Source: Aurantimonas sp. 22II-16-19i
GTDB lineage: Bacteria; Pseudomonadota; Alphaproteobacteria; Rhizobiales; Rhizobiaceae
Length of the DNA stretch: 64,000 nucleotides
Direction of reading: 5' to 3'
Assembly (NCBI RefSeq): GCF_002088275.1
Contig: NZ_AQQS01000002.1
Span: 248,001-312,000 of the forward strand
How positions within the stretch are numbered: the stretch's first letter is position 1; each line of letters opens with the position of its first letter. Positions 26,215-35,850 of this stretch are shown here, one piece after another. The notes under the pieces were generated by a model. The model was not told the origin of the DNA. It saw only the letters and a program-made list of their open reading frames with translations, and did no database searches. The position numbers were made by a program, and so were the translations under genes.

Positions 26215-27639
26215 TCACCGATAAACCATATCAATACTATCAAACGCCCCCAGCGCGTGGTCCTCGCGGAAGAAGGCGTGGTCTTGCTCGAGGCGGTCGG
26301 AGGCTTCCTCGGCGAAGCGGACGAGGTCGGCGATGAAGAGGGCGCGGGGGGTGGCGGCGGCGACGATGGAGGGTTCGATGTCGTAGTCGATCTGGCCGAG
26401 ATCGTCGGAGAGGGCGTGGGCCTGGGCCAGCACCGCGCCGCAGACCTCGGCGTATTCCTTCCAGGTGGGGTTGCTCAGCTCGTCGAGATCGATGTCGTCG
26501 CGGAAGGGGGCGCGCTCGCGGCTCATGAAGCTTTCGCCGTCGATGGTGACGGCGCCGTAGAAGATGTCGCCATGGGCGAGCTGCACCGCCTGGCCGTGGG
26601 CGATGCGGTCGGCCTTGGCGCCGGCGTTGAAGTCCGACGGCGGGGCGATGCCGTCGAGGGCGGAGCGCCGGGCGCTCTTGAACTCGATGATGATGTCGTC
26701 GGTGGCGTCCTTCGAGGGGCCCTCGATCAGGACGTAGTAGCGCGGCAGGCCCAGCGACGCGGTGCCCTGGCCGTGGCGCATGCAGACGTCCTTGACCTTG
26801 AGCTCGCCGGCGCGCTTCGGCGCGTCGATGCCGTTGGCCTTGGCGAGATCGTCGATGGCCTTCTGGAACTTGTCGATCTCGCCGGAGATCGGCTGCAACT
26901 CGTCGGAGGCGCGAAAGCCGCGGCCGGAGCCGTCGAGATAGTCCTCCCAGAGCCAGGCCTCGCGCTCCTCCCAGGCCTCCTCGAACAGCCGCTGGATCAC
27001 CTTGGGGGAGTTGTCCATCCGGTAGCTCTCGTTCTTCTCCGTCGCATGCTCGGCATAGGCCTCCATGGCGGCGAAGTAGCCCTTGACGAAATGCTCGACG
27101 ATCTTGCGGCGCTTCTTGCGCTTCAGGCCGCCCTCCTCGCGGGCGGCGATCCAGAAGCCGACGGCGCCGCGCTTCAGGTCGAAAGTGAAGGGGGCGTAGA
27201 TCGTCTCGTCGAAATCGTTGACGCCGAAGATCGGCGCGCCGTGCTCGTCGGGCATGACGCCGAAGTTTTCCGGATGGACGTCGCCGAGCGCCATCACCGA
27301 GGGCATGTCGGCATCCTCGCCGACCATGTCGCGGTAGAACAGGAGCGCGGTGCCGCGGAAGAACTTGAAGAAATCGTTCGCGAGCTCGTCGAACTTCATC
27401 CGGGCCGCCTCGTTGCGCTGCTCGATGCGCTGGGCGTGATCCTCCCGCAGGGTCGAGCGGACATGCTCGCGCCGGGCCTGGCCGGTGAGGAAGCGCGGCG
27501 GCATGATCTCTTCGCCGGAAGCGATGCGGGCCGACAGCTCGCGGAACGCCTCGACCCGGCCCTCCGCCTTGCGCGACGGCTTGACCTCGACCTTTTTCGA
27601 TTTCGTCGTCGCCGTCTGCTTCTTCTGCGCCTTGGCCAT
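26215..27639 (-). CDS. DUF2252 family protein
   Basis: This 474-residue protein is of the DUF2252 family, whose fold resembles kinase/phosphotransferase proteins. Visible landmarks are DFFKFFRGTALLFYRDM, ALGDVHPENFGVMPDEHG, the FGVNDFDETIYAPFTFDLKR block and LAQAHALSDD near the end. GDVHPEN and NDFDE resemble the catalytic and metal loops of aminoglycoside-phosphotransferase-like folds, but the biochemical role is unknown. ATG 27639 has GGAAGGA 6 bases upstream. A basic lysine-rich N-terminus (about 1–25) is unusual. Confidence 0.88.
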   Translation of the reverse strand: MAKAQKKQTATTKSKKVEVKPSRKAEGRVEAFRELSARIASGEEIMPPRFLTGQARREHVRSTLREDHAQRIEQRNEAARMKFDELANDFFKFFRGTALLFYRDMVGEDADMPSVMALGDVHPENFGVMPDEHGAPIFGVNDFDETIYAPFTFDLKRGAVGFWIAAREEGGLKRKKRRKIVEHFVKGYFAAMEAYAEHATEKNESYRMDNSPKVIQRLFEEAWEEREAWLWEDYLDGSGRGFRASDELQPISGEIDKFQKAIDDLAKANGIDAPKRAGELKVKDVCMRHGQGTASLGLPRYYVLIEGPSKDATDDIIIEFKSARRSALDGIAPPSDFNAGAKADRIAHGQAVQLAHGDIFYGAVTIDGESFMSRERAPFRDDIDLDELSNPTWKEYAEVCGAVLAQAHALSDDLGQIDYDIEPSIVAAATPRALFIADLVRFAEEASDRLEQDHAFFREDHALGAFDSIDMVYR

Positions 27640-27747
27640 GGTCCATCCTTCCGCTCGCTGAGGTTCCGGAACGCGGCGGGGGGATGGCCGTTCCGTCGGC
27701 GGGGCGGGCCGACCGGTCCGGGGAACATGCAAGGAGCGGCGGAGCCC

Positions 27748-28206
27748 ATGCCACGCGTCGGGATCATCTCGGACACCCACGGCCTGTTGCGGCCGGATGC
27801 CCTGGCGCTGCTCCAGGGCGTTTCGCACATCATCCATGCCGGCGACATCGGCGCGGCGCAGATCGTGCCGCGGCTGGCAGAGCTCGCGCCGGTGACGGCG
27901 ATCCGCGGCAATGTCGACATCGCGGGCTGGGCGCGGCGCTTTCCGGAGACGGTGGCGGTGGAGCTGTTCGGGCGGCGGTTCTTCGTCATCCACGACCGCG
28001 GCGACCTCGCCTTCGATCCGGCGGCGGAGGGCTATGACGCGGTGATCTCAGGCCATTCGCACAAGCCGGGCATCGAGACGCTCGGCGGGGTGATGTATCT
28101 CAATCCCGGCAGCGCCGGGCGTCGGCGGTTCAGGCTGCCGGTGACGGTGGCGACGGTGCTGGTGGAGGGGGAGGGAATGGTGCCGGCGATTCACGCGGTT
28201 GTTTAG
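27748..28206 (+). CDS. YfcE-type metallophosphoesterase
   Basis: This 152-residue phosphodiesterase is of the YfcE/MJ0936 family. All metal-site motifs are present: GIISDTHG (residues 5–12), HAGDIG, AIRGNVD, FVIHD and ISGHSHKP, with LNPGSAGRRR near the end. Family members hydrolyse phosphodiesters with Mn2+. ATG 27748 was chosen with GGAG just upstream; ATG 27727 in the same frame is an alternative. It is divergent from DUF2252, sharing a promoter region of about 108 bases. Confidence 0.9.
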   Translation: MPRVGIISDTHGLLRPDALALLQGVSHIIHAGDIGAAQIVPRLAELAPVTAIRGNVDIAGWARRFPETVAVELFGRRFFVIHDRGDLAFDPAAEGYDAVISGHSHKPGIETLGGVMYLNPGSAGRRRFRLPVTVATVLVEGEGMVPAIHAVV

Positions 28207-28365
28207 AAGCGGGGGCCCGCCTGACGGGGCGCCGCCGGTTGTCGTTTCCAGGGAGTGGCCACGACCACCGTCGCCATCCGGCAGGTACGCCCGCCGCGCG
28301 GCCGGTTGAACGGCGGGGGCGGTGCTCCAGCTAGGGGCGGAGGTCCACCAGCGACGTTCCAGGGC

Positions 28366-29211
28366 ATGAACTTGCAGACAGGCAGCTCCCGGCGCGGCGA
28401 GGACGCCGCTTTCCTCGTCGGGCTCGCCCGGGCCTTTGCCGGCGCGCTGCTGTTCGCCCTGCCGATGCTGATGACGATGGAGATGTGGCAGCTCGGCTTC
28501 TCGGTGGATCCGCTGCGGCTGGCGCTGCTCCTCGTCCTGGCGGTGCCGCTGCTCACCGGGCTGTCGCACTACAGCGGGCTTCGGCCGATGACGCGGATCC
28601 GCGACGACATCGCGGACGTCTTCGTCGCGCTGCTCGTCGGGGCGGTGACGGCGGTGCTCGCCCTGACGGTGTTCAAGGTTCTGAGCTTCGACATGTCCGT
28701 GGAGGAGATCGTCGGCAAGATCGCGATCCAGGTCGTGCCGGCGAGCATGGGCGCGATGCTCGCCCGCGACCAGTTCGGCATGGAATCAGCCGGTGCCGAC
28801 GAAGCCCGCCAGACCGGCACGAGCTATCGGGGCGAGTTGTTCCTGATGGCGGCGGGCGCGCTGTTCGTCTCGTTCAACGTCGCCCCGACGGAGGAAATGA
28901 TGCTGATCGCCTTCCAGATGACGATCTGGCACGAGCTGGCGCTGGTGGCACTCTCGCTGGTGCTGATGCACGGCCTCGTCTACTCCCTCAGCTTCAAGGG
29001 CGAGCACGGCCATGACGGCACGGCCTCGTTCTTCGGCATCTTCGCCCGCTTCACGCTGGTCGGCTACGTGCTGGTTCTGGCGATCAGCTTCACCATGCTG
29101 TGGATCTTCGGGCGGACCGACGAGACGTCGCTGGTGGAGATCCTCAGCGCCACCATCGTCCTCGGCTTTCCGGGCGCCCTCGGCGCCGCAGCGGCGAGGC
29201 TGATCCTGTGA
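28366..29211 (+). CDS. TIGR02587 (DUF2391) membrane protein
   Basis: This 281-residue integral membrane protein has about seven hydrophobic helices. It begins RGEDAAFLVGLARAFAGALLFALPMLMTMEMW, which I recognise as the TIGR02587 family. Conserved acidic positions near helix ends (MEMWQLG, RIRDDIADVF, APTEEMMLIA) are visible. The function is unknown. The stop overlaps the next start (GTGA), and the two families always travel together, which suggests a complex. Confidence 0.88.
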   Translation: MNLQTGSSRRGEDAAFLVGLARAFAGALLFALPMLMTMEMWQLGFSVDPLRLALLLVLAVPLLTGLSHYSGLRPMTRIRDDIADVFVALLVGAVTAVLALTVFKVLSFDMSVEEIVGKIAIQVVPASMGAMLARDQFGMESAGADEARQTGTSYRGELFLMAAGALFVSFNVAPTEEMMLIAFQMTIWHELALVALSLVLMHGLVYSLSFKGEHGHDGTASFFGIFARFTLVGYVLVLAISFTMLWIFGRTDETSLVEILSATIVLGFPGALGAAAARLIL

Positions 29212-29642
29212 CGGCGACGGACGAGGACCGGCAGCCGCAGTCGCCCGCGGACGCTCCCGCCGCTCCGCCCTCGACGTCGCCGGTCGAATGGCTGACGGCG
29301 GCGGCCGGCTTCGCCGTCGTCGCGGCGATGGTGGGCTATCTCGCCTTCATCGGCTGGTCTCGGCCGGAGGGGCCGCCGGCGGTCGAGGTGTCGCTCGTCG
29401 CCATCGTCCCGCAGAAGGGCCATCATCTGGTGCGCTTCGAGGCGCGCAACGAGGGCAACTCCACCGCGGCCGGGCTGGTGGTCGAGGGCCGGCTGGAGCG
29501 ATCCGGCGAGGTCGTCGAGACGGCGCAGGTGACGATCGACTATCTGCCGCAGCAGTCGGTCCGGGACGGCGGTCTGTTCTTCGACGCGGATCCTTCGGGT
29601 TACGAGCTGGTTCTCGCGGCGAGGGGCTACATGACGCCGTGA
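29208..29642 (+). CDS. TIGR02588 membrane-anchored protein
   Basis: This 144-residue partner of the preceding gene starts with a GTG overlapping its stop. It has a Pro/Ala-rich cytoplasmic start, one membrane helix (WLTAAAGFAVVAAMVGYLAF), then a periplasmic beta-rich domain (FEARNEGNSTAAGLVVEGRL, IDYLPQQSVRDGGLFF). The biochemical role is unknown. Confidence 0.86.
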   Translation: MTATDEDRQPQSPADAPAAPPSTSPVEWLTAAAGFAVVAAMVGYLAFIGWSRPEGPPAVEVSLVAIVPQKGHHLVRFEARNEGNSTAAGLVVEGRLERSGEVVETAQVTIDYLPQQSVRDGGLFFDADPSGYELVLAARGYMTP

Positions 29643-29704
29643 CGGCGACCGGACGACGTCCGGTGCGCCATGCGACCGGTGCCGGGCCGGGCCGGGCCGG
29701 GGGG

Positions 29705-30412
29705 CTACTTCAGAAACGCCGCCACCTCTGCGAACACCGCCTCGAACATTTCCGTCGTCAGCCGGCCGGTATTGGTGTTGTAGCGCGAGCAGTGATAGCT
29801 CGAAAAGATGCGCAGGCCCGCGAGATCCGTGGCCCCGGCGTGGCGGAAGGGATGTGCCGCGAGGCGGCCACCGAGCGTGCGGATGGTGGAATCGTGGGCG
29901 ATCTTGCCGAGGGTGACGACGGCTGCGAGATTGGGCAGGCGGTCGATCGTCCCGGTGAGGAAGGGCCGGCAGGCGTTGATCTCGGCGCCGACGGGCTTGT
30001 TCTCCGGCGGCACGCAGCGCACCGAATTGGTGATCGCGGCGCCGATCAGCTCCAGCCCGTCGTCGGGGCGGGCGGCGAAGCGGCCATTGGCGAAGCCGAA
30101 GCGGGTCAGCGTCGCGTAGAGAAGGTCGCCGGCATAGTCGCCGGTGAAGGGGCGGCCGGTTCGGTTGGCGCCCCGAAGGCCGGGCGCGAGGCCGACGACG
30201 AGGAGGCGGACGTCGTCCGGCCCGCCGGGCGGCAGGAGGCTCGGAACCGGCGCATTGTGCCAGGCCGGTTCCTTGGCGCGCCATTCCTCGCGAAAGGCCG
30301 CGAGGCGTGGGCAGCGTGGGCAGTCGCGAGAAGGCTCGGCCGGGGTGTCGGCAAAGGGATGGGCCGGGCCCGGATGGGCGCCGGCTGCCGCTATGGACGT
30401 CGATGTCGACAC
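29705..30412 (-). CDS. Type-5 uracil-DNA glycosylase (UDGb)
   Basis: This 235-residue iron–sulfur DNA glycosylase is of the UDGb class. Four cysteines (C31, C34, C133, C148) fit the [4Fe-4S] ligands. Motif 1 is GLAPGLRGANRTGRPFTGDYAG and motif 2 contains SSYHCSRYNTNTGRLT with H207. The class removes uracil, hypoxanthine and related deaminated bases from DNA. It is convergent with TIGR02588 and lies immediately downstream of the NYN gene on the same strand (22-base gap), so both may share a transcript. Confidence 0.92.
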   Translation of the reverse strand: MSTSTSIAAAGAHPGPAHPFADTPAEPSRDCPRCPRLAAFREEWRAKEPAWHNAPVPSLLPPGGPDDVRLLVVGLAPGLRGANRTGRPFTGDYAGDLLYATLTRFGFANGRFAARPDDGLELIGAAITNSVRCVPPENKPVGAEINACRPFLTGTIDRLPNLAAVVTLGKIAHDSTIRTLGGRLAAHPFRHAGATDLAGLRIFSSYHCSRYNTNTGRLTTEMFEAVFAEVAAFLK

Positions 30413-30434
30413 GGACGCTGCTGCCTCTTGCGGC

Positions 30435-31022
30435 TCAGTAGTCGTCGTCTTCGGCTTCCGCCTCAGCGCGGCGGGCCATGCGGGCCTCGCGCTCGGCCGG
30501 ATTGCGGCCGATCTCGCCGCGCAGGGTAACGATGTCGATGAAGTGGTCGGCCTGGCGGCGCAGGTCGTCGGAGACCATCGGCGGCGAGGAGGTCAGCGTC
30601 GAGACGACGGACACCTTGCGGCCCTTGCGCTGCAGCGCCTCGACCAGCGAGCGGAAATCGCCGTCGCCGGAGAACAGCACGAAGTGATCCACCGTATCGA
30701 CCAGCTGCATCGCATCGATGGCCAGCTCGATGTCCATGTTGCCCTTGATCTTGCGGCGCCCGGACGGATCGGTGAATTCCTTCGCCGGCTTCGTCACCAC
30801 GCGGTAGCCGTTGTAATCCAGCCAGTCGATCAGCGGGCGGATCGAGGAATACTCGTTGTCTTCGATCAGGGCCGTATAGTAATAGGCGCGAAGCACATAG
30901 GCCTGGCGCTGGAACCAGGTCAGCATCTTCTTGTAGTCGATATCGAATCCAAGATTTTTCGACGTAGCGTAAAGGTTGGCACCGTCGATGAATAGGGCAA
31001 GTTTTTCACGTTGATCAAACAT
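30435..31022 (-). CDS. NYN-domain (LabA/DUF88-type) putative ribonuclease
   Basis: This 195-residue PIN-like NYN protein has the acidic site spread over LALFIDGANLYAT, KGNMDIELAIDAM and FVLFSGDGDFRSLVEAL. NYN proteins of this type are predicted Mg2+-dependent RNases. The C-terminus is a charged Arg/Glu/Asp tail (about 165–195). Its start lies in an AT-rich stretch with no strong ribosome-binding site. Confidence 0.9.
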   Translation of the reverse strand: MFDQREKLALFIDGANLYATSKNLGFDIDYKKMLTWFQRQAYVLRAYYYTALIEDNEYSSIRPLIDWLDYNGYRVVTKPAKEFTDPSGRRKIKGNMDIELAIDAMQLVDTVDHFVLFSGDGDFRSLVEALQRKGRKVSVVSTLTSSPPMVSDDLRRQADHFIDIVTLRGEIGRNPAEREARMARRAEAEAEDDDY

Positions 31023-31416
31023 TTTTGCGCAACTTTCGCTAGAAAACCGAAAAAAGACGATGGTTCAGTCGCCGACTGGATGGCAATGCCTGAGCGATGC
31101 AGTTTGAAGCGGGGCCGTAGCAGGTTTTCGCGGCGGACTGCAAGTCGTCATGCTGTCGCTCGATTGCGGCGATTTCACCGATGCAAGACATTCCGAAAGC
31201 GGCTCGGGGCGCCGCCGCGCCGGTGCTCGTGCGGATCGGCGGTGGGGGCTGGATCCCTGCGGACGCGGCGACCGGGGTTGATGGCGGCGATGAACCGGTC
31301 GCGGTAGAATCCGTGGGCGCGGGAGAAATCAGTCCGCGCGGGGGACTTGTCGCGCCGCGGCGAAACGGTTATGTCCGCGACTTCGTCACCGAATTTATTC
31401 GTTTCAGGAGACAGGC
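31023..31416. other. Intergenic region NYN/rpoZ
   Basis: The 394 bases between these divergent genes hold no gene I can support. An 84-codon plus-strand frame from 31181 overlaps the rpoZ start and has no protein-like signature. The rpoZ ribosome-binding site (AGGAGA) lies at the right edge. Confidence 0.45.
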
Positions 31417-31848
31417 ATGGCCCGCGTCACCGTAGAAGACTGCGTCGATAAAGTTGAGAACCGTTTCGAGCTGGTTCTCCTCGCCAGCCACAGGGCGCGC
31501 CAGATCTCGCAAGGTCAGACCATAACGGTCGATCGCGACAACGACAAGAACCCCGTCGTCGCCCTGCGCGAGATCGCCGACGAGACGCTGTCGCCGGGCG
31601 ATCTGAAGGAAGACCTGATCCATTCGCTGCAGAAGCATGTCGAGGTGGACGAGCCGGAGCCGCGTCCCGACCAGGACCGCCGCGACGAGAACCAGCGCCT
31701 CGTCACCGCCGCCGCCTCGGAAGTGCCCGCCGCGATCCAGCCGGCCGCCGACGACGAGGAGCCGGTGTCGTTCGACCGGATGTCGGAGGACGACCTCCTC
31801 GCCGGCATCGAGGGCCTGGTGGCGCCGGAAAAGACCGACGATTATTGA
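31417..31848 (+). CDS. rpoZ: RNA polymerase omega subunit
   Basis: This 143-residue omega subunit assembles and stabilises RNA polymerase. [33 protein letters not shown] and [11 protein letters not shown] are diagnostic. A long acidic C-terminal extension (about 75–143), typical of alphaproteobacteria, follows. AGGAGACAGGC precedes the ATG. It lies just ahead of the (p)ppGpp gene, the normal order. Confidence 0.96.
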   Translation: MARVTVEDCVDKVENRFELVLLASHRARQISQGQTITVDRDNDKNPVVALREIADETLSPGDLKEDLIHSLQKHVEVDEPEPRPDQDRRDENQRLVTAAASEVPAAIQPAADDEEPVSFDRMSEDDLLAGIEGLVAPEKTDDY

Positions 31849-31898
31849 ATGAGCGAGGCGCTTGCCTCTACAATGCCGCCAGGCGTTGACACTATATC

Positions 31899-31934
31899 AA
31901 GGGGGTGTCGTTCTTGATGGGGCGACGCCCCCTT
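31899..31934 (+). terminator. Stem-loop between rpoZ and rsh
   Basis: AAGGGGGTGTCG (31899–31910) pairs with CGACGCCCCCTT (31923–31934) over 12 bp with one G·T. No long T-run follows, so it may attenuate and not stop transcription between rpoZ and rsh. Confidence 0.5.
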
Positions 31935-31973
31935 CGTCGTTCCGTCACCTCCAAGGTCTGATCGCCAAAGCCC

Positions 31974-34187
31974 ATGATGCGGCAATACGAACTCGTCGAG
32001 AAAGTCGCGGCCTATAAGCCCGATCTCGACGAAGCGCTCCTCAACCGAGCCTATGTCTACGCCATGCAGAAGCATGGCTCGCAGAAGCGTGCCAGCGGCG
32101 ACCCGTATTTCTCCCACCCTCTCGAGGTCGCGGCGATCCTCACCGAGATGCATCTCGACGAGGCGACGATCGCCGTCGCGCTGCTCCACGACACGATCGA
32201 GGACACCGACGCCACCCGCAAGGAGATCGACCAGGTCTTCGGGCCGAAGATCGGCCAGCTGGTCGAGGGCCTGACCAAGCTGAAGAAGCTCGACCTCGTG
32301 TCGAAGAAGGCCGCCCAGGCGGAGAACCTGCGCAAGCTGCTTCTGGCGATCGCCGACGACATCCGCGTCCTGCTCGTCAAGCTCGCCGACCGGCTCCACA
32401 ACATGCGCACGCTGGGCCCGATGGCGCCGGAAAAGCGCGCCCGCATCGCCCAGGAGACGATGGACATCTATGCTCCGCTCGCCGGACGCATGGGCATGCA
32501 GGACATGCGCGACGAGCTGGAGTCCCTGGCCTTCCGCCACATCAATCTCGACGCCTACGAGACGGTGACCGCGCGGCTCGCCGAACTGCGCGAGCGCCAT
32601 GAAGGCACCATCGCCGCCATCGAGCGCGACCTGACGGCGCGGCTGAAGGAGAACGGCATCCACGCCACCGTCTCCGGCCGCCAGAAGACCGCCTATTCGG
32701 TGTTCTCGAAGATGCAGAGGAAGGCGCTGTCGCTGGAGCAGCTGTCGGACATCTTCGGCTTCCGGGTGATCGTCGACAACGAGGAGGCCTGCTACCGCAC
32801 CCTCGGCATCGTCCACCGGACCTGGCCGATGGTGCCCGGCCGGTTCAAGGACTACATCTCGACGCCCAAGCAGAACGACTACCGCTCGCTGCACACCACC
32901 ATCGTCGGCCCGTCCCGGCAGCGCGTCGAGCTGCAGATCCGCACGATGGAGATGCACGAGGTCGCCGAATACGGCGTCGCCGCCCATGCCCTCTACAAGG
33001 ACGGGGCGGCCTCGGGGCCGGTGCATCTGTCGAAGGATTCCAATGCCTATGGGTGGCTGCGCCGTACCATCGAGCTTCTGGCCGGCGGCGACACCGCCGA
33101 GGAGTTCCTCGAACACACCAAGCTCGAATTGTTCCAGGACCAGGTGTTCTGCTTCACGCCGAAGGGCCGGCTGATCGCGCTGCCGCGCGGGGCGACGCCC
33201 ATCGACTTCGCCTATGCCGTCCATTCGGAGGTCGGCGACAACTGCGTCGGCTGCAAGATCGACGGACGGATCATGCCGGTCGTGACCGAACTCGCCAATG
33301 GCGACGAGGTGGAGATCATCTGCGCCAAGGGCCAGACGCCGCCCCAGGCCTGGGAGAACATCGCGGTGACCGGCAAGGCGCGGGCGGCGATCCGACGCGC
33401 CGCGCGCACGCAGATCCGCAAGCAGTATTCCGGCATCGGCCAGCAGATCCTCGAGCGCACCTACGGGCGGGCCGGCAAGACATTCTCGCGCGAAGCGCTG
33501 AAGCCGCTGCTCGGCAAGCTCGGGCACCGGGAGATCGAGGATGCGCTGGCCGCCGTCGGGCGCGGCGAGCTGAAGCCGACCGACGTGCTGCGGGCGGCCT
33601 TTCCGGACTATCAGGAGAGCCGGGCGGCGCGGCCGGCGGAAAAGGGCGAGGACGAGGGCTGGTTCAACCTGCGCACGGCCGCCGGCATGATCTTCCGCAT
33701 GCCGGGACGCTCGAGATCGAAGCCGCGCACCAATGGCAAGGCGATCCCGATTCGCGGCGCCGGCGACGACATGCCGGTGCATTTCGGCCCGGACGGCGCG
33801 GTGCCGGGCGATCGCATCGTCGGCATCATCGAGCCCGGCAAGGGCATCATCATCTATCCGATCCAGTCGCCGGCGCTCACCGCCTATGACGACGAGCCGG
33901 ACCGCTGGATCGACGTGCGCTGGGACATCGACGAGGCGATGAGCGAGCGGTTCCCCGCCCGCATCATGCTGTCGGCGAAGAACGAGCCGGGCTCGCTGGC
34001 CGAGATCGCCGAGACCATCGCCGTCAACGACGCCAACATCCACAACCTCTCGATGGTCTCGACCGCGCCGGACTTCACCCGCATGGTCATCGAGCTGGAG
34101 GTCTGGGACATCCAGCATCTCAACCAGACGCTCCGGCAGCTCAGGGCCAAGTCCTGCGTCGCCGACGTCGCCCGCGTCAACGGCTGA
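31974..34187 (+). CDS. rsh: Bifunctional (p)ppGpp synthetase/hydrolase
   Basis: This 737-residue RelA/SpoT homologue controls the stringent response. The hydrolase HD domain is intact (HDTIED, 72–77; LVKLADRLHNMRT). The synthetase domain has FGFRVIVDNEEACYRTLG and YISTPKQNDYRSLHT. The TGS domain (FCFTPKGRLIALPRGATPIDFAYAVHS) and a C-terminal ACT domain (about 660–737) complete it. Both activities are predicted. The start MMRQYELVEKV is the family's usual one. Confidence 0.96.
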   Translation: MMRQYELVEKVAAYKPDLDEALLNRAYVYAMQKHGSQKRASGDPYFSHPLEVAAILTEMHLDEATIAVALLHDTIEDTDATRKEIDQVFGPKIGQLVEGLTKLKKLDLVSKKAAQAENLRKLLLAIADDIRVLLVKLADRLHNMRTLGPMAPEKRARIAQETMDIYAPLAGRMGMQDMRDELESLAFRHINLDAYETVTARLAELRERHEGTIAAIERDLTARLKENGIHATVSGRQKTAYSVFSKMQRKALSLEQLSDIFGFRVIVDNEEACYRTLGIVHRTWPMVPGRFKDYISTPKQNDYRSLHTTIVGPSRQRVELQIRTMEMHEVAEYGVAAHALYKDGAASGPVHLSKDSNAYGWLRRTIELLAGGDTAEEFLEHTKLELFQDQVFCFTPKGRLIALPRGATPIDFAYAVHSEVGDNCVGCKIDGRIMPVVTELANGDEVEIICAKGQTPPQAWENIAVTGKARAAIRRAARTQIRKQYSGIGQQILERTYGRAGKTFSREALKPLLGKLGHREIEDALAAVGRGELKPTDVLRAAFPDYQESRAARPAEKGEDEGWFNLRTAAGMIFRMPGRSRSKPRTNGKAIPIRGAGDDMPVHFGPDGAVPGDRIVGIIEPGKGIIIYPIQSPALTAYDDEPDRWIDVRWDIDEAMSERFPARIMLSAKNEPGSLAEIAETIAVNDANIHNLSMVSTAPDFTRMVIELEVWDIQHLNQTLRQLRAKSCVADVARVNG

Positions 34188-34253
34188 ACCGGCGGCTTGC
34201 GGCAGCGCCAGCCGGTCACTAACGAAGGGGCGATGACGACAAGCGGAGCGACC

Positions 34254-34832
34254 ATGACCAACGAGGACGTCCTCGACATCTTCCGGAAGGCCGGTGCCTA
34301 TCTGGAGGGCCACTTCATCCTGACCTCCGGCCTCCGGAGCCCGGTGTTCCTGCAGAAGGCGCGGGTGTTCATGCATCCGGACCTGACCGAGACGCTGTGC
34401 CGGGCGCTCGCGGACAGGATCCGCGAGACGGTGGACGGTCCGGTCGACTTCGTCGTCGGGCCGGCGGTGGGCGGCCTGATCCCGGCCTACGAGACCTCGC
34501 GGCATCTCGGCGCGCCGGCGATCTGGGTCGAGCGGGAGAACGGCGTGTTCCGGCTGCGGCGGTTCGAGATCGCGCCGGGCGCCCGGGTCGTCATCGTCGA
34601 GGACATCGTCACCACGGGGCTGTCGATCCGCGAGACGGTCGCCTGCATGCGCGATCTCGGAGCCGACGTCGTCGCGGCGGCCTGCATCATCGACCGCTCC
34701 GCCGGCAAGGCCGATGTCGGCGTGCCGCTGATCGCGCTCGCCGAATACGAGGTGCCGGCCTATCCCGCCGACGCCCTGCCGCCGGAACTCGCCGCCATCC
34801 CGCCGGTCAAGCCCGGCAGCCGGTCGCTCTGA
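34254..34832 (+). CDS. pyrE: Orotate phosphoribosyltransferase
   Basis: This 192-residue enzyme makes OMP from orotate and PRPP in pyrimidine synthesis. [50 protein letters not shown] and the PRPP loop [17 protein letters not shown] identify it. ATG 34254 has GGAG 5 bases upstream and gives the family N-terminus; ATG 34233 with GAAGGGG before it is possible and adds seven residues. Confidence 0.94.
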   Translation: MTNEDVLDIFRKAGAYLEGHFILTSGLRSPVFLQKARVFMHPDLTETLCRALADRIRETVDGPVDFVVGPAVGGLIPAYETSRHLGAPAIWVERENGVFRLRRFEIAPGARVVIVEDIVTTGLSIRETVACMRDLGADVVAAACIIDRSAGKADVGVPLIALAEYEVPAYPADALPPELAAIPPVKPGSRSL

Positions 34833-35184
34833 CGACGGTCGGCAGGCGGCGGCCGGCGGACCTGACCTGCCCGGCTGCCTGGCTGCCTGCCGTGACGAGG
34901 CAAGCGCAACGTCGCTGCCGAAAGGTTTTTTGCCGCAATCGGATGCTCTTGAGTGGCGCGGGATGCGGGCGGCGCGATCGGCAGCACCCGCGATCGCCCC
35001 ATCCGCGTATGATCGTCTCCGAACGGTTCCCACTGTCCGAGATCATGCATTAAGCTCGTGGTCGCGGGGGAGGGGACGGCCCGGAGCGCGCCGAGCGGAA
35101 CGCGTCCTTGCGAGCCGGCCGTCGTCCCGGCGCCGATCTTGGTTGGCCGGTCTTGGTCGAACGTCCCGGGAGAGTGGAACGGTC
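34833..35184. other. Intergenic region pyrE/DUF2062
   Basis: These 352 bases have no supported gene. I noted a short CGGCTGCCTGG-type repetition after pyrE and a T-run (GGTTTTTTG near 34923). No tRNA or riboswitch pattern was seen. Confidence 0.4.
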
Positions 35185-35850
35185 ATGTTGTTTCGGCGGC
35201 GGATCCCCGAAAGCCGATGGGAGCGGTTCTCGGCGTTGCTCTGGCCACGCCGGTCGTTCCGGCGCTCCTATCGCTATTTCGTCAAGCGGGTGATCCGCCT
35301 CGACGCCGCGCCGCATGCGGTGGCGGCGGGATTTGCGGCCGGGGTGTTCGCGTCGTTCACGCCCTTCATCGGGTTCCACTTCCTTCTCGCCTTCGCCATC
35401 GCCTATGTGATCGCCGGCAACATGGCGGCGGCGGCGCTGGGCACCGCGGTCGGCAATCCGGCGACCTTTCCGTTCATCTGGGGCGCCACCTACGAGATCG
35501 GCCGCACGCTGACGGCGAGGAGCATCGACGCGGCGCCGCATCCGGCGACGCTGGAATCGGCGCTGTCGCCGTCCAATCTCCTGGCCATCTGGGACCCCAT
35601 CGTGAAGCCGATGCTGATCGGTTCGATCCCCCTCGGGCTCGCCGCCGCCATCGCCGGCTATGTCCTCGTGCGCTCGGCGGTCGGCAGTTTCCAGGCTCAT
35701 CGCAGACGGCAGATCGCCGCGACGGGCAGGCCGCCCGGCCAGCCCGCGGCCCCGGCCGGGCGGCCGATCGTCGAGCGGCTCGCCGGCCAGGGCCAGTCGG
35801 GCGGCGGCGACACGGCCGGCGGCGTCCGCCCGCAGCCTGACAAAGTTTAA
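35185..35850 (+). CDS. DUF2062 membrane protein
   Basis: This 221-residue DUF2062 protein has RRSFRRSYRYFVKRVIRLDAAPHAVAAGFAAGVFASFTPFIGFH, then NMAAAALGTAVGNPATFPFIW and a third hydrophobic helix (MLIGSIPLGLAAAIAGYVLV). The Pro/Gly-rich C-terminal 45 residues are low complexity. The function is unknown, although the gene often lies in the rsh–lepB–era block. ATG 35185 follows GGGAGAG. Confidence 0.88.
   Translation: MLFRRRIPESRWERFSALLWPRRSFRRSYRYFVKRVIRLDAAPHAVAAGFAAGVFASFTPFIGFHFLLAFAIAYVIAGNMAAAALGTAVGNPATFPFIWGATYEIGRTLTARSIDAAPHPATLESALSPSNLLAIWDPIVKPMLIGSIPLGLAAAIAGYVLVRSAVGSFQAHRRRQIAATGRPPGQPAAPAGRPIVERLAGQGQSGGGDTAGGVRPQPDKV

Noticed and set aside
31181-31435. 84-codon frame ahead of rpoZ
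   Set aside because: It overlaps the rpoZ start in another frame and has no protein family features.
31842-35033. A 1,063-codon open frame on the minus strand
   Set aside because: It is antisense to rsh and pyrE, which have full family signatures. Long antisense frames are expected in GC-rich DNA.
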